From assembly GCA_002729515.1 (NCBI GenBank), contig PBYF01000132.1:1-64000 (forward strand): a stretch of 64,000 bases of DNA. Direction: 5' to 3'. A model generated the notes under the pieces. That model saw only the letters and a program-made list of their open reading frames with translations, was not told where the DNA came from and made no database searches. Shown piece after piece: positions 16,610-25,846 of the stretch. The stretch's first letter is position 1; each line of letters starts with the position of its first letter. The position numbers were made by a program, and so were the translations under genes. The DNA is from Deltaproteobacteria bacterium (GTDB lineage: Bacteria > Myxococcota_A > UBA9160 > SMWR01).

Positions 16610-18829
16610 TTGAGAACGATTCTTACCGCCGTCGTCCTCGCTTTTGCGGGCGGCGTGGCTTTTTTCGTGCTCGCCGGGCGCGGCGTCTTCGGGAGTCACG
16701 AGGGCCCGGGCGAGGTCACCCCGGTTGCGCGGCCCGCCGCCGACGTGAGCGCGAGCGAAGCCGAGGTGAAAGAAGCGGCGAGTGAGATCGGTGTGGCGCG
16801 CCCGAAGCAGGTGCTCTTCGGCGACCTCCATGTGCACACGACATTTTCCTTCGATGCGTTCCTGTTCAGTCTTCCCTTGATGGGCGGTGAGGGTGCGCAC
16901 CCGCCGGCCGACGCCTGTGATTTTGCGCGCTATTGCTCCGCGCTCGACTTCTGGTCGATCAACGATCACGCCTTCAGCATCACCCCCGAGCACTGGAGCG
17001 AGACGATCGATTCGATCCGACAGTGCAACGACGTGGCAGGCGACCCGTCTAACCCGGATACGGTCGCGTACCTCGGCTGGGAGTGGACGCAGGTCGGACT
17101 AGAGCCCGACGATCACTACGGCCACAAGAACGTCGTGCTTCGCGACCTCGATGACGACAAGATTCCCGCACGTCCGATCGGGTCGCAACGATTGGCCGGC
17201 GGCGTTCCCCCGCTGTGGGTGCGCGGGCTCGCGGCGCTCGGCGGTGATGACCGGATGGACGATCTGGTGAAGTACTGGACCGAGTGGGGAGACACACCCG
17301 ACTGTGAGATCGACGTGAATACCCGGGACTTGCCGCACGACTGCGTCGAGGCGGCCGAGACACCGGCAGCGCTCTTCCGCAAGCTCGACGAGTGGGATCT
17401 CGCGTCGATCGTGATCCCTCACGGCACCACCTGGGGCTTCTACTCGCCGCCCGGCTCCACCTGGGACAAGCAGCTCACGGCGGCGCAGCGCGGTGAGGGC
17501 CGGCAAAACCTGTTCGAGATCTACTCCGGGCACGGCGATTCGGAGGTCTACCGAGACTTCCGTGCCGTCGAATTCGACGAAGAGGGCAACCCGACCTGTC
17601 CCGAGCCGTCGGAGGATTACCTGCCGACCTGTTGGCGCGCCGGGGAGATCATCGAAACGCGCTGTCTCGAAGAGGGCCAGCCGGCCGCGGACTGCGCGGA
17701 TCGCGCCCGGACGGCGCGCACGAACGCGGCGGCGGCCGGAGTTGCGGTGCACCGCACGGTTCCGGGTGCGACGATCGAAGACTGGCTCGATGCCGGCCAG
17801 TGCACGGATTGTCGCGAGCCTGCATTCAACTACCGCCCCGGCGGGTCGGCGCAGTACGTTCTGGCCATCGGGAACTTCGACGAGTCCGAACCGGCACACT
17901 TCCGGATGGGTTTCATGTCGTCGAGTGACAACCACTATGCCCGTCCGGGCACCGGCTACAAGGAGAAGTTTCGCCGGGGCATGACCGAGTCGCAGGGGGG
18001 GAATCCCGAGGTCGGAGGTCTCCTGGGGAGCTTCTTCCTGCCGCCCAACGAGGAGCCGGAATCGGAGTCGGTGCCCTTCAAGATCGAGCAGCCGAGCTTC
18101 CAGGTGTTCGAGGTGGAGCGCCAGGCATCGTTCTTGACCACCGGCGGACTCATTGCCGCGCACTCCGATGGTCGCGACCGCAATTCCATCTGGGACGCGA
18201 TGGAGCGGCGCGAAGTCTATGGAACCACCGGCCCGCGCATCCTGCTCTGGTTCGACCTGTTGAACCCGCCGGGCTCCCGCGGGACCCCGGCTCCCATGGG
18301 CACCGAGGTAGCGATGAGCGACAGCCCGATCTTCCAGGTGCGTGCCGTGGGCTCCTTCGAGCAGAAGCCCGGTTGTCCGGAAAACGTGTCGGCGGTGCTC
18401 GGTGCAGAGCGTCTCCAACACCTGTGCAAGGGCGAATGCTATTACCCGTCGGATACGCGCCGCGAGATCAAGCGAATCGAGGTGGTGCGAATCCGACCCC
18501 AGGTGAGCCCGGGCGAGGACGTGAAGCAGCTCATCGACGACCCCTGGAAGGTCTTCTCCTGCGATCCGGATCCAGCCGGATGCGTCGTCACGTTTACCGA
18601 CCCCGACTTCGCAGACGCCGGGCGGGACACGCTCTACTACGCCCGGGCATTCGAGGAGCCGAAGTCCGGCATCAATGCCGGCAATCTGCGTTGCGAACGC
18701 GACGCCGAGGGGAACTGCGTGGACGTCGACCCCTGTCCGGGTCCCGCTGGCCGAAACGACGACTGCCTCGCGCCGCACCAGCCGCGGGCGTGGTCGTCTC
18801 CCATCTGGGTCGATGCTGCCGGCGTCTGA
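16610..18829 (+). CDS. DUF3604 domain protein, exported or membrane-anchored
   Basis: This protein has about 739 residues if it starts at the TTG at 16610, which has AGGGGG upstream and gives an N-terminal hydrophobic segment (TILTAVVLAFAGGVAFFVLAG). The start is uncertain. Residues 70-83 (FGDLHVHTTFSFDA) show the paired histidines of DUF3604, a PHP-like fold likely to bind metals. Many Cys pairs in the C-terminal half suggest disulfides and a periplasmic location. The biochemical function of DUF3604 is not established. The gene is co-oriented with the phosphoesterase, and both probably act on an extracytoplasmic substrate. Confidence 0.82.
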   Translation: MRTILTAVVLAFAGGVAFFVLAGRGVFGSHEGPGEVTPVARPAADVSASEAEVKEAASEIGVARPKQVLFGDLHVHTTFSFDAFLFSLPLMGGEGAHPPADACDFARYCSALDFWSINDHAFSITPEHWSETIDSIRQCNDVAGDPSNPDTVAYLGWEWTQVGLEPDDHYGHKNVVLRDLDDDKIPARPIGSQRLAGGVPPLWVRGLAALGGDDRMDDLVKYWTEWGDTPDCEIDVNTRDLPHDCVEAAETPAALFRKLDEWDLASIVIPHGTTWGFYSPPGSTWDKQLTAAQRGEGRQNLFEIYSGHGDSEVYRDFRAVEFDEEGNPTCPEPSEDYLPTCWRAGEIIETRCLEEGQPAADCADRARTARTNAAAAGVAVHRTVPGATIEDWLDAGQCTDCREPAFNYRPGGSAQYVLAIGNFDESEPAHFRMGFMSSSDNHYARPGTGYKEKFRRGMTESQGGNPEVGGLLGSFFLPPNEEPESESVPFKIEQPSFQVFEVERQASFLTTGGLIAAHSDGRDRNSIWDAMERREVYGTTGPRILLWFDLLNPPGSRGTPAPMGTEVAMSDSPIFQVRAVGSFEQKPGCPENVSAVLGAERLQHLCKGECYYPSDTRREIKRIEVVRIRPQVSPGEDVKQLIDDPWKVFSCDPDPAGCVVTFTDPDFADAGRDTLYYARAFEEPKSGINAGNLRCERDAEGNCVDVDPCPGPAGRNDDCLAPHQPRAWSSPIWVDAAGV

Positions 18830-18961
18830 ACAGGGGGGAGCCTGTCTGCTCGATCTCCAAGGCGCCTGAACTCGAGGCGTCCGACTCCTTCTGCGCGAGT
18901 TGCCGGAAGCGCAGGGCGCGGCACAGCCCGGTCGTCATCCTCGAGGCGGCGTGTCGATTCT

Positions 18962-19417
18962 CTAGTCCGGGATCTCGAGGCCTTCGGGGAACCCGCCTTC
19001 TACGAGAACCTGCTCCTCGACGCGCTCGGCGATGCGCCAGCCGTCGCCCGTTCGCACGAGCCGGTCGACGTAATGGGCCCACACGGTGAAGGAATGCTTT
19101 GTGCCTTCATCGCCCGGAAAACTCATGGGGTTCACCACGTAGGTCCGGCTGCGCGCTTCGTCTCCCCGTAGCTCCACGCTGCTGTTTCCGATGAAGTGGA
19201 CCATCTTGTCGAAGGGTGCCAGCGCCTTCTCGAGCCATGCGCGCACCTCCGGGTACTTTCCGGAAATGCCGCCAGAACTCGTGTAGTCGACGGTGGCGTC
19301 GGGGAGAAAGCAGGTGTCGAGCAGCGCGTAGTCCCGGGTGTCGATGGCGCGCGTATAGCGCGTGAGCAGGTCACCGATCTCGATACGGTCGGATAGTTCC
19401 TGGAGCGAGTGCGGCAT
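18962..19417 (-). CDS. SnoaL-like (NTF2-fold) protein
   Basis: This 151-residue protein has the SnoaL-like pattern DLLTRYTRAIDTRDYALLDTCF and then PDATVDY, the N-terminal helices and first strand of the cone-shaped NTF2 fold. The fold includes ketosteroid isomerases and polyketide cyclases, but the catalytic Tyr/Asp set cannot be confirmed here. Its ATG overlaps the stop of the Ltp3-like thiolase as ATGA, so they are co-translated. A role on a steroid- or lipid-derived CoA ester is a contextual inference. Confidence 0.78.
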   Translation of the reverse strand: MPHSLQELSDRIEIGDLLTRYTRAIDTRDYALLDTCFLPDATVDYTSSGGISGKYPEVRAWLEKALAPFDKMVHFIGNSSVELRGDEARSRTYVVNPMSFPGDEGTKHSFTVWAHYVDRLVRTGDGWRIAERVEEQVLVEGGFPEGLEIPD

Positions 19418-20601
19418 CAGCGCTTCACGATGACCGAGGAGCCGTGCCCGAAGAGCCCCTGGTTCGCCGTGATCCCGACGCGGGCGCCCTCGACCTGACG
19501 GTCTCCGGCCTGGCCGCGGAGCTGCCAGGCGAGCTCACAGACCTGGGCGATCGCCTGGGCGGGGACCGCCTCGCCGAAGCAGGAAAGGCCGCCGCTCGGG
19601 TTGACGGGTACGCGGCCCCCGAGTGTGGTCTCGCCGTCGTGGAGCAGGCGCTCGGCACCGCCGGCCTCGCACAGGCCGATGTGTTCATACCAGTCGAGTT
19701 CGAGCGCTGCGGACAGGTCGTATACCTCGGCCAGGTCGACGTCTTCCGGTCCGATGCCCGCTTCTTCGTAGGCGCGTTGCGCAATCGAGTCCTTGAAGGG
19801 GGTGCCGGGGGCCTTGACCTGGGCTGCGTCGGTCGAAAACATCGGCATATCGAGCTCGGTGTTCGGATAGCTCGGTGTGACAGTCGAGACACCGGCGATG
19901 GTAATCGGGTCGATGCCCTTTCTGCGCGCGTACTCCATGCTGGTCAGGATCAGCGCGGCACCGCCGTCGCTGGTGGCGCAGATCATGAGCAGGCGCAGCG
20001 GATCGGACACGATCGCCGATTCGAGCACTTCTTCGATGGTGAAGGCCTTCTTGTAACGCGCGTTCGGGTTGGTGTAGCCGTGACGGCTGTTCTTCACCTT
20101 TACCTTGGCGAAGTCGAGTTCGCTGGCTCCGTACAATTCCATGCGCCGCCGCGCGTAGAGTCCGAAGTAGATCGGATTGGTGGCCCCGACCAGGCGGAAG
20201 CGCAGCCAGTCCGGATCCGTCAGCCGCTCGCCCGCCTGGGGTGCGAAGAATCCCTTGGGCGCCGCGTCCGCACCGACGACGAGCGCCACGTCGGTCATGC
20301 CCGCGAGGATCTGGGCGCGGGCCACGTTGATGGCCTGGGCGCCGGTGGCGCAGGCGCCGTAGGTGCTGGCCACGGGCACGCCCGTCCAGCCCAGGGCCTG
20401 GGCGAAGGTCGATCCGGCGACGTAGCCCGGGTAACCGTTGCGCATGGTGTCGCCGCCAACTACGAGACCGACGTCCTGCCAGTCGATGCCGGCATCGGCG
20501 AGCGCATCTCGAGCTGCCTTCACACCGTACTCGGCAAAGTTGCGGCCCCATTTGCCCCAGGGGTGCATCCCGACACCGAGGATCGCGACTTCTTTGGACA
20601 T
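19417..20601 (-). CDS. Ltp3-like thiolase / lipid-transfer family protein
   Basis: This 394-residue SCP2-type thiolase starts at the ATG at 20601 with GGGAG upstream, rather than at an ATG 39 bases earlier. The nucleophile motif is STYGACATGAQAI with Cys84; GGLSCFGEAVPAQ replaces the usual GHPxGATG, so the canonical active-site His is not conserved in that motif. Length and sequence recall M. tuberculosis Ltp3 (Rv3523), encoded in the cholesterol (KstR) regulon. That assignment is from memory. It is coupled to the downstream SnoaL gene and lies 63 bases from a ligase gene on the same strand. Confidence 0.78.
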   Translation of the reverse strand: MSKEVAILGVGMHPWGKWGRNFAEYGVKAARDALADAGIDWQDVGLVVGGDTMRNGYPGYVAGSTFAQALGWTGVPVASTYGACATGAQAINVARAQILAGMTDVALVVGADAAPKGFFAPQAGERLTDPDWLRFRLVGATNPIYFGLYARRRMELYGASELDFAKVKVKNSRHGYTNPNARYKKAFTIEEVLESAIVSDPLRLLMICATSDGGAALILTSMEYARRKGIDPITIAGVSTVTPSYPNTELDMPMFSTDAAQVKAPGTPFKDSIAQRAYEEAGIGPEDVDLAEVYDLSAALELDWYEHIGLCEAGGAERLLHDGETTLGGRVPVNPSGGLSCFGEAVPAQAIAQVCELAWQLRGQAGDRQVEGARVGITANQGLFGHGSSVIVKR

Positions 20602-20664
20602 TCCAATTCTCCCAGACGCTGGAACTCCCATTTCTATCACAGGGGCGGGAGCTTTTCCCCTTCG

Positions 20665-22176
20665 TTAGACGCGCCGCTCTCGTCCGCGCCAGTAGGGCTC
20701 GCGAAGGTGTCTCACCATGAGCTTTCCGGTCGAGTGACGGGGAAGCTCGCTCTCGAAGTCGACCGAGCGCGGCACCTTGTAGCCGGCCAGCCGCTCGCGC
20801 CCAAAGGCGAGAATCTCACGCTCGAGTTCGGGCGAAGCCTCGAAGTCGGGGCGCAACTCGACGGCGGCCTTGACGCTTTCGCCCCACTCATCGTCGGGAA
20901 TCCCGAATACCGCCACATCCGCTACCGCTGGGTGTGCCTGGATCACCCCCTCGATTTCTGCCGGATAGATGTTCACACCGCCGGAAATGATCACGTTCGT
21001 CTTTCTGTCGGAAAGGTAGACGAAGCCTTCCGCGTCGATGCGGCCCACGTCGCCGAGCGTGAAGCTGTGCGGGTCGAGGTAGGCGTCCCGCGTCTTCTGG
21101 GCATCGCCGTGATACTCGAAGAAGCGCTCCAGGTCGTTGTGGCGGCTGTAGAGCAGCCCTTCTTCACCGTCGGGAAGGCGTTTCCCGGAATCGTCCACCG
21201 CAAAAACCTCGAATTGCGGCAGCACTCGGCCCACCGTCCCCGGATGCGAGAGCCATTCTTCGGAGTCGACCAGAGTCGTGACGCCACCCTCGGTGCCGCC
21301 CCAATATTCGACGAGCACCGGTCCCCACCATTCGAGCATGCGTCGCTTGACGTCGGGTGCGATGGGTGCCGCGCCGTGGAGAACGAGGTGGAGGTCCGGC
21401 GCCACGAATGCGGCGCGCTCCACATCCGGTAGGCGCAGGAGCCTCACGAATAGGGTCGGCACCAGGTGGGTGTGGTGGACCGCGCGCTCGCGCAGGAGCG
21501 CCAGGGTCTCGCGCTCGTCGAAGCGGGGTTGGATGATCACGGGTGCACCGTTCAGGTGGTCGTAGACCGCGAACATCAGCGGTGCTGCGTGGTACACGGG
21601 TCCGGTGACCAGGTGAGGTCCCGATCCGTCGAGGGCGATCCTGCGACCGTAGGCTCGCGCGGCGTCGAGTGCCGCCTGCGCGGAAGCCGGGCGGCGGCGC
21701 TTCACGCCCTTGGGGCACCCGCTCGTGCCGCTGGTGTAGATCATGTTGCCGCCGGCTGGCCCGTCGGTGGAAAGCGGCGATGCCGACACTGAGACCAGTG
21801 CCGAGTCGAGTTCGTCGCCGACGTGGAGGATCTCTCGGGCGCCGGCAGACCGGGCCGCCGTCTCGTGTTCGGGATCGACGAAGACGATGCGAGCACCCGA
21901 GTCGCGGACGACGTGTTCGATCTCGCTGGGCTGCAGGTGCCGGTTGATGGGTGTCATCCACACGCCCGAAAGCAGCGCTGCCAGGATCAGCTCCACCGAC
22001 TCGAGGCGGTTGCCCAGCAGGCTGGCCGCGTGGTCGCCGGGCGCGAGGCGAAGCGAGTCGCGCAGCAGATGGGTCAGGCGGTGCAGGCGGTCTTCGAGCT
22101 CTGCCCAGCTGCGCCGGCGCACCCCGTCGTCGAGCGCCACCTCGTCGGGCGCCGAGCGGGATTTTTCGAAGATCAC
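20665..22176 (-). CDS. AMP-dependent acyl-CoA ligase (FadD-type)
   Basis: This acyl-adenylating enzyme has about 503 residues from the GTG at 22176. The frame is open far upstream, but the conserved sequence begins at IFEKSRSAPDEVALDDG. It shows the P-loop IYTSGTSGCPKGVKRR, then YWGGTEGGV, TLGDVGRID, ISGGVNIYPAEIE and the C-terminal STGKLMVRHLR with the catalytic Lys. It activates a carboxylic acid to its CoA thioester. The gene is divergent from ipdA across 171 bases. A steroid or fatty-acid substrate is inferred from context. Confidence 0.86.
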   Translation of the reverse strand: MIFEKSRSAPDEVALDDGVRRRSWAELEDRLHRLTHLLRDSLRLAPGDHAASLLGNRLESVELILAALLSGVWMTPINRHLQPSEIEHVVRDSGARIVFVDPEHETAARSAGAREILHVGDELDSALVSVSASPLSTDGPAGGNMIYTSGTSGCPKGVKRRRPASAQAALDAARAYGRRIALDGSGPHLVTGPVYHAAPLMFAVYDHLNGAPVIIQPRFDERETLALLRERAVHHTHLVPTLFVRLLRLPDVERAAFVAPDLHLVLHGAAPIAPDVKRRMLEWWGPVLVEYWGGTEGGVTTLVDSEEWLSHPGTVGRVLPQFEVFAVDDSGKRLPDGEEGLLYSRHNDLERFFEYHGDAQKTRDAYLDPHSFTLGDVGRIDAEGFVYLSDRKTNVIISGGVNIYPAEIEGVIQAHPAVADVAVFGIPDDEWGESVKAAVELRPDFEASPELEREILAFGRERLAGYKVPRSVDFESELPRHSTGKLMVRHLREPYWRGRERRV

Positions 22177-22315
22177 GTCCGTCGTCCGGGCACAAGCACC
22201 TGCCGCTCGCGGTGGAGGGTGGCATCGGAGTATCGAAGAAAACCCTTGCGGTTTCAGTCGTTTGCGGGTGAAACTCCCGCCACGGAGCGGCGCTGCCGCG
22301 TTTACAGAAACGGAA

Positions 22316-22328
22316 CGTATCGTTATTA
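22316..22328 (+). promoter_or_regulatory. Shared CGTATCRTWA element, copy A, before ipdA
   Basis: CGTATCGTTATTA lies 19 bases before the ipdA start in an unusually AT-rich stretch that also contains TATAAT (22327-22332). A related CGTATCATAATA precedes fadE30. The TATAAT would leave a leader of only about nine bases, so the block may be an operator rather than only a -10 element. Confidence 0.4.
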
Positions 22329-22347
22329 TAATGCGTCCGGAGGCTCC

Positions 22348-23202
22348 ATGGACAAGCGGATGACCCCGGCCGACGTGGTCGCCGAGCTTCGCGATGGCAT
22401 GACCCTCGGCATCGGGGGGTGGGGCTCGCGACGAAAGCCCATGGCACTGGTGCGCGAGATCCTGCGCTCTTCTCTCACCGACCTCACGATCGTGAGCTAC
22501 GGCGGCCCCGATGTGGGCCTGCTCTGCAAGTACGGCAAGGTCAAGAAGCTCGTCTACGGTTTCGTGTCCCTCGATTCGATTCCCCTCGAGCCGCACTTTC
22601 GCCAGGCCCGCCAGGCCGGTGCGTTCCAGGCGGCCGAACTCGACGAAGGCATGCTCCAGTGGGGGCTTCGCGCGGCGGCCTACCGGCTGCCGTTCCTTCC
22701 GACGCGAGCTGGGCTCGGGTCGGACGTGATGCGCATCAACCCGGAACTGCGCCGCGTCCGTTCTCCGTACAGCGACGGCGAAGAGCTCCTGGCGATGCCG
22801 GCGCTCGAACTCGATGCGGCACTTCTCCACATGAACCGGGCCGACGCTCGGGGAAACGGCCAGTTCCTGGGTCCGGATCTCTACTTCGACGACCTCTTCT
22901 GTCTGGCTGCCAAACGGCGCTTCATGTCCTGCGAGAAGCTCGTTCCGACCAGTGAGTTGGGGAAGGAGGGCAGCCTCCACACCCTGCGCATCAACCGCAG
23001 CATGGTCGACGGCGTGATCGAGACGCCCCGCGGTGCACATTTCACCGAATGTCCGCCCGATTACGACCGCGACGAGAGTTTCCAGAAGGAGTACGCTGCG
23101 ACGGCCAAGGATCCCGAGGCCTGGGACGCATTCAAGGTGCGGTACCTGGACGTGCCCGAAGAGGAATACCAGGCCGCCGTAAAGGAGAGGGCCCGTGGCT
23201 GA
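22348..23202 (+). CDS. ipdA: IpdA-like CoA-transferase family subunit (ring-cleaving hydrolase alpha)
   Basis: This 284-residue class I CoA-transferase fold protein has GIGGWGSRRKPMALVREIL near residue 21, YGGPDVGLLC, YGFVSLDS and AELDEGMLQWGLRAAA with Glu100. It closely follows M. tuberculosis IpdA (Rv3551), the alpha subunit of IpdAB. That enzyme hydrolyses the last carbocycle of COCHEA-CoA, using an IpdA glutamate in this region as catalyst. GGAGG lies 4 bases before the ATG. The stop overlaps ipdB by 8 bases, which fits a stoichiometric heteromer. It is the first gene of the ring C/D catabolic run. Confidence 0.87.
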   Translation: MDKRMTPADVVAELRDGMTLGIGGWGSRRKPMALVREILRSSLTDLTIVSYGGPDVGLLCKYGKVKKLVYGFVSLDSIPLEPHFRQARQAGAFQAAELDEGMLQWGLRAAAYRLPFLPTRAGLGSDVMRINPELRRVRSPYSDGEELLAMPALELDAALLHMNRADARGNGQFLGPDLYFDDLFCLAAKRRFMSCEKLVPTSELGKEGSLHTLRINRSMVDGVIETPRGAHFTECPPDYDRDESFQKEYAATAKDPEAWDAFKVRYLDVPEEEYQAAVKERARG

Positions 23203-23953
23203 GTGCACGCGTGCGGATGTGTGTGCCGTGGCAGTGGCGGATGCCTTTCGCGGCGATGGGGAGATCCTGGCGAGCTCCTTTGGCACCGTTCCCGCCATCG
23301 GTGCGCGGCTGGCGAAGATGACCTTCGAGCCGGATTTGCTGATGACCGATGGCACCGCGACGCTTCTCGAGGAGCCGCTGCCCGTGAGCGGCGACCCGCC
23401 CGAGACGGTGGCCGAGGCCTGGTTGCCTTTCCGCAGTGTCTTCGAGCTGCTCTGGAATGGAAAGCGCCACATCGTGATGGTCGCCAGCCAGATCGACCGC
23501 TTCGGCAACCAGAACTTCTCCTGCATCGGGCCGCACGAAAAACCCAAGGCGCAGCTTCTGGGCATGCGCGGCGCGCCGGGCAACACCCTGTCTCACAAGA
23601 CCAGCTACTGGGTGCCCAACCACTCGACGCGGACCTTCGTCGAGAAGGTCGACTGCGTATCGGGCGTCGGGAACGACCGGGCGCGTGAACTCGGCGCGGT
23701 GGCGCGGTTTCACTCGTTGTGCCGCGTCGTCTCGAACCTCGGCGTCTTCGATTTCGAGACTCCGGACCGGCGCATGCGGCTGCGCTCCGTGCACCCCGGA
23801 GTCGGCGTCGACGAAGTCCGGGAGCAGACGGGCTTCGAACTCGTCATCGAAGGCGACGTGCCCGAGTCTCGAGCGCCCAGCGACGAGGAATTGCGATGGA
23901 TCCGCGAGGCGATCGATCCCGAAGGCTTCGCGAAAAACGAGGTGCCGTTCTAG
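23195..23953 (+). CDS. ipdB: IpdB-like CoA-transferase family subunit (ring-cleaving hydrolase beta)
   Basis: This 252-residue partner of IpdA begins at GTG. Residues include ILASSFGTVPAIGARLAKMTFEPD, LLMTDGTATLL, MVASQIDRFGNQNFSCIGP and the terminal RWIREAIDPEGF, all matching my memory of M. tuberculosis IpdB (Rv3552). Together the pair opens the six-membered ring of COCHEA-CoA in the HIP pathway. The gene overlaps ipdA and is followed 37 bases later by ipdC. Its length is normal for the family. I see no defect. Confidence 0.87.
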   Translation: MAECTRADVCAVAVADAFRGDGEILASSFGTVPAIGARLAKMTFEPDLLMTDGTATLLEEPLPVSGDPPETVAEAWLPFRSVFELLWNGKRHIVMVASQIDRFGNQNFSCIGPHEKPKAQLLGMRGAPGNTLSHKTSYWVPNHSTRTFVEKVDCVSGVGNDRARELGAVARFHSLCRVVSNLGVFDFETPDRRMRLRSVHPGVGVDEVREQTGFELVIEGDVPESRAPSDEELRWIREAIDPEGFAKNEVPF

Positions 23954-23990
23954 CGCGCACTCGGCGCTGACGGCCGGAAGGACCCCCCAC

Positions 23991-25046
23991 GTGACCCGCG
24001 CACTGAAGACGCGTGTCTGCGAGTTGCTCGACGCCTCGTACCCGATTCTGCAGACGGGCATGGGCTGGGTGGCGACGCCCGAGCTGACGGCAGCGGCGTG
24101 CGATGCCGGTGCCTTCGGGTTCCTGGCCGCGGCGACGATTCCGCCCGAGGAGGTGGAGGCCGCGATCCTGCGCGTGAAAGCGCTGACGGAGCGTCCTTTC
24201 GGCGTGAACTTCCTGATGGATGCCCCCGGCGCGGATGTGATCTCCGAGGCGATCATTCGCCAGGGCGTGAAGGCCGCGGGCTACAACCGGGCGCCGAGCG
24301 CCGAGTTGATCCAGCGGCTGAAAGACGCCGGTGTCGTCTGCGTGCCGACGTGCGGCGCGGTCAAGCACGCGGTGAAGGCCGCAAAGCTCGGTGCGGATAT
24401 CGTCATCGTCCAGGGCGGCGAGGGCGGTGGTCACACCGGCAACACACCGACTTCGCTTCTCGTCTCGGCCTGCGTCGACGCTGTCTCGGTGCCGGTCGTG
24501 GCGGCGGGCGGTTTCCACGACGGCCGCGGTCTGGTCGCTGCGCTGGCCTTCGGAGCCGAGGGCATCGCCATGGGGACGCGCTTCCTGCTCACCCGGGAGA
24601 GTCCCGTGCCGGAGATTACGACGGATCGTTATCTGGCAGCCAGCGTCGACGACGTGATCCGCACGACCCAGATCGACGGGATGCCACAGCGGGTGGTGAT
24701 GAACGAGTTCGTCCGCAGTCTCGAGGGCAAGGGGCCGGGGGCGCGCTTGTGGCTCGCCTTCCGCAACGCCTTCGAGCTGCGGCGTATCACGGGTGCGTCG
24801 GTTCCGGCGCTGCTGCGCTCCGGACTCGCGATGCGGAAGAACGAGCGTCTCACCCGGGCGCAGACCTTGCTCGCCGCAAACGCGCCGATCCTCACCAAGC
24901 GGGCGATGGTCGATGGCGACCCCGTAACGGGGTGTCTGCCGAGCGGCAGTGTCACCGGAATGATCGAAGACCGCCCCACATGCGACGCTCTCGTACGGCG
25001 CATGGTGGAGGAGGCCGAGCGCACGTTGAAGGCACTGGGAGCCTGA
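23991..25046 (+). CDS. ipdC: IpdC-like flavin-dependent reductase (nitronate monooxygenase fold)
   Basis: This 351-residue FMN TIM-barrel protein of the nitronate monooxygenase family has Q-T-G-M-G-W at 21-26, GVNFLMDAP, the FMN/active-site segment VQGGEGGGHTGNT (140-152), AAGGFHDGRG and IAMGTRFLLTRES. It resembles IpdC (Rv3553), which acts on the 5-OH-HIC-CoA-derived intermediate before EchA20 opens the five-membered ring. The GTG at 23991 follows GGAAGGA. Placement directly between ipdAB and the echA20-like gene supports this name over a general nitronate monooxygenase. Confidence 0.84.
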   Translation: MTRALKTRVCELLDASYPILQTGMGWVATPELTAAACDAGAFGFLAAATIPPEEVEAAILRVKALTERPFGVNFLMDAPGADVISEAIIRQGVKAAGYNRAPSAELIQRLKDAGVVCVPTCGAVKHAVKAAKLGADIVIVQGGEGGGHTGNTPTSLLVSACVDAVSVPVVAAGGFHDGRGLVAALAFGAEGIAMGTRFLLTRESPVPEITTDRYLAASVDDVIRTTQIDGMPQRVVMNEFVRSLEGKGPGARLWLAFRNAFELRRITGASVPALLRSGLAMRKNERLTRAQTLLAANAPILTKRAMVDGDPVTGCLPSGSVTGMIEDRPTCDALVRRMVEEAERTLKALGA

Positions 25047-25054
25047 GGAGAGAT

Positions 25055-25846
25055 ATGGCCATCGAAGTTCACGCCCAGGACGGCATCGCCGAGATCGTCA
25101 TCAACAACCCGCCGGTCAACGCACTGAACAGCGAGGACTGGTTCGTATTCGCCGATACGGTCAAGAGCTTTGGCTCTCGTCCGGACGTGAACTGCGTGGT
25201 GATCCGGGCCGAGGGACGCGGATTTCAGGCGGGAGTGGACGTCAAGGAGTTGGCGGAGGACGGCACGAAGATCGTCGCTGCGAGCCGTGGCTGCTACGAC
25301 ACCTTTGCCGCCGTCTACGACTGCCCGGTTCCGGTGATCTCCGCCGTGCACGGCTATTGTATCGGCGGGGGCCTCGGCGTGGCCGGTAACTCCGACATCG
25401 TGATCGCCTCCGAAGACGCGACCTTCGCCCTCACTGAGATCGACCGCGGGGCGTTGGGTGCCGCTACCCACACGATGCGGATGTTCGGCATCCAGAAGGC
25501 CCGGCGCATGCTCTACACCGGCGAGGCGATCGATGCCCGGGAGGCCTACCGGCTCGGCGGCGTCGAATCGGTCGTCCCGCGCGAGAAACTCCGCGACGCG
25601 GCGTTCGAACTCGCGCGCAACATTGCGGGGAAGAGCGGCAAGGCGCTGCGGCTCGCCAAGTGGTCGCTCAACGGCATCGAATTGCTCGACCCGAAAGACA
25701 GCTACCGCTTCGAACAGGGCTTTACCTTCGAACTCTACACGTCGGACGATTCCCAGGAGGCGCGGGATGCCTTCGTCGAGAAGCGCGACGCCGATTTCGA
25801 AAGCAAGCGCCCGAAGTCCGGCGGAGCCGACAAGGACAAAGACTGA
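25055..25846 (+). CDS. echA20: EchA20-like crotonase (five-membered ring hydrolase)
   Basis: This 263-residue crotonase-fold protein has INNPPVNALNSEDW, the oxyanion segment GFQAGVDVKEL and HGYCIGGGLGVAGNSDIVIA. It keeps one candidate acidic residue in FALTEIDRGALG but not the first hydratase Glu (Gly in its place). In M. tuberculosis EchA20 (Rv3550) hydrolyses the five-membered ring to give COCHEA-CoA. GAGGAGAG precedes the ATG. The stop overlaps the next ATG by one base (TGATG). Assignment rests on sequence memory plus the ipdABC neighbourhood. Confidence 0.83.
   Translation: MAIEVHAQDGIAEIVINNPPVNALNSEDWFVFADTVKSFGSRPDVNCVVIRAEGRGFQAGVDVKELAEDGTKIVAASRGCYDTFAAVYDCPVPVISAVHGYCIGGGLGVAGNSDIVIASEDATFALTEIDRGALGAATHTMRMFGIQKARRMLYTGEAIDAREAYRLGGVESVVPREKLRDAAFELARNIAGKSGKALRLAKWSLNGIELLDPKDSYRFEQGFTFELYTSDDSQEARDAFVEKRDADFESKRPKSGGADKDKD

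Noticed and set aside
19444-21432. Plus-strand frame of 662 codons antisense to the Ltp3-like and ligase genes
   Set aside because: It has no recognisable domain, and codon-position GC bias favours the minus-strand genes with catalytic motifs.
22327-22332. TATAAT as the sole -10 box of ipdA
   Set aside because: It would leave a leader of about nine bases, and the only -35-like sequence (TTTACA) is 20 bases upstream; kept only as part of a possible operator.
22177-23586. Upstream extension of the CoA-ligase reading frame (973-residue version)
   Set aside because: It runs antisense across ipdA and ipdB and lacks conserved sequence; ligase similarity begins near the GTG at 22176.
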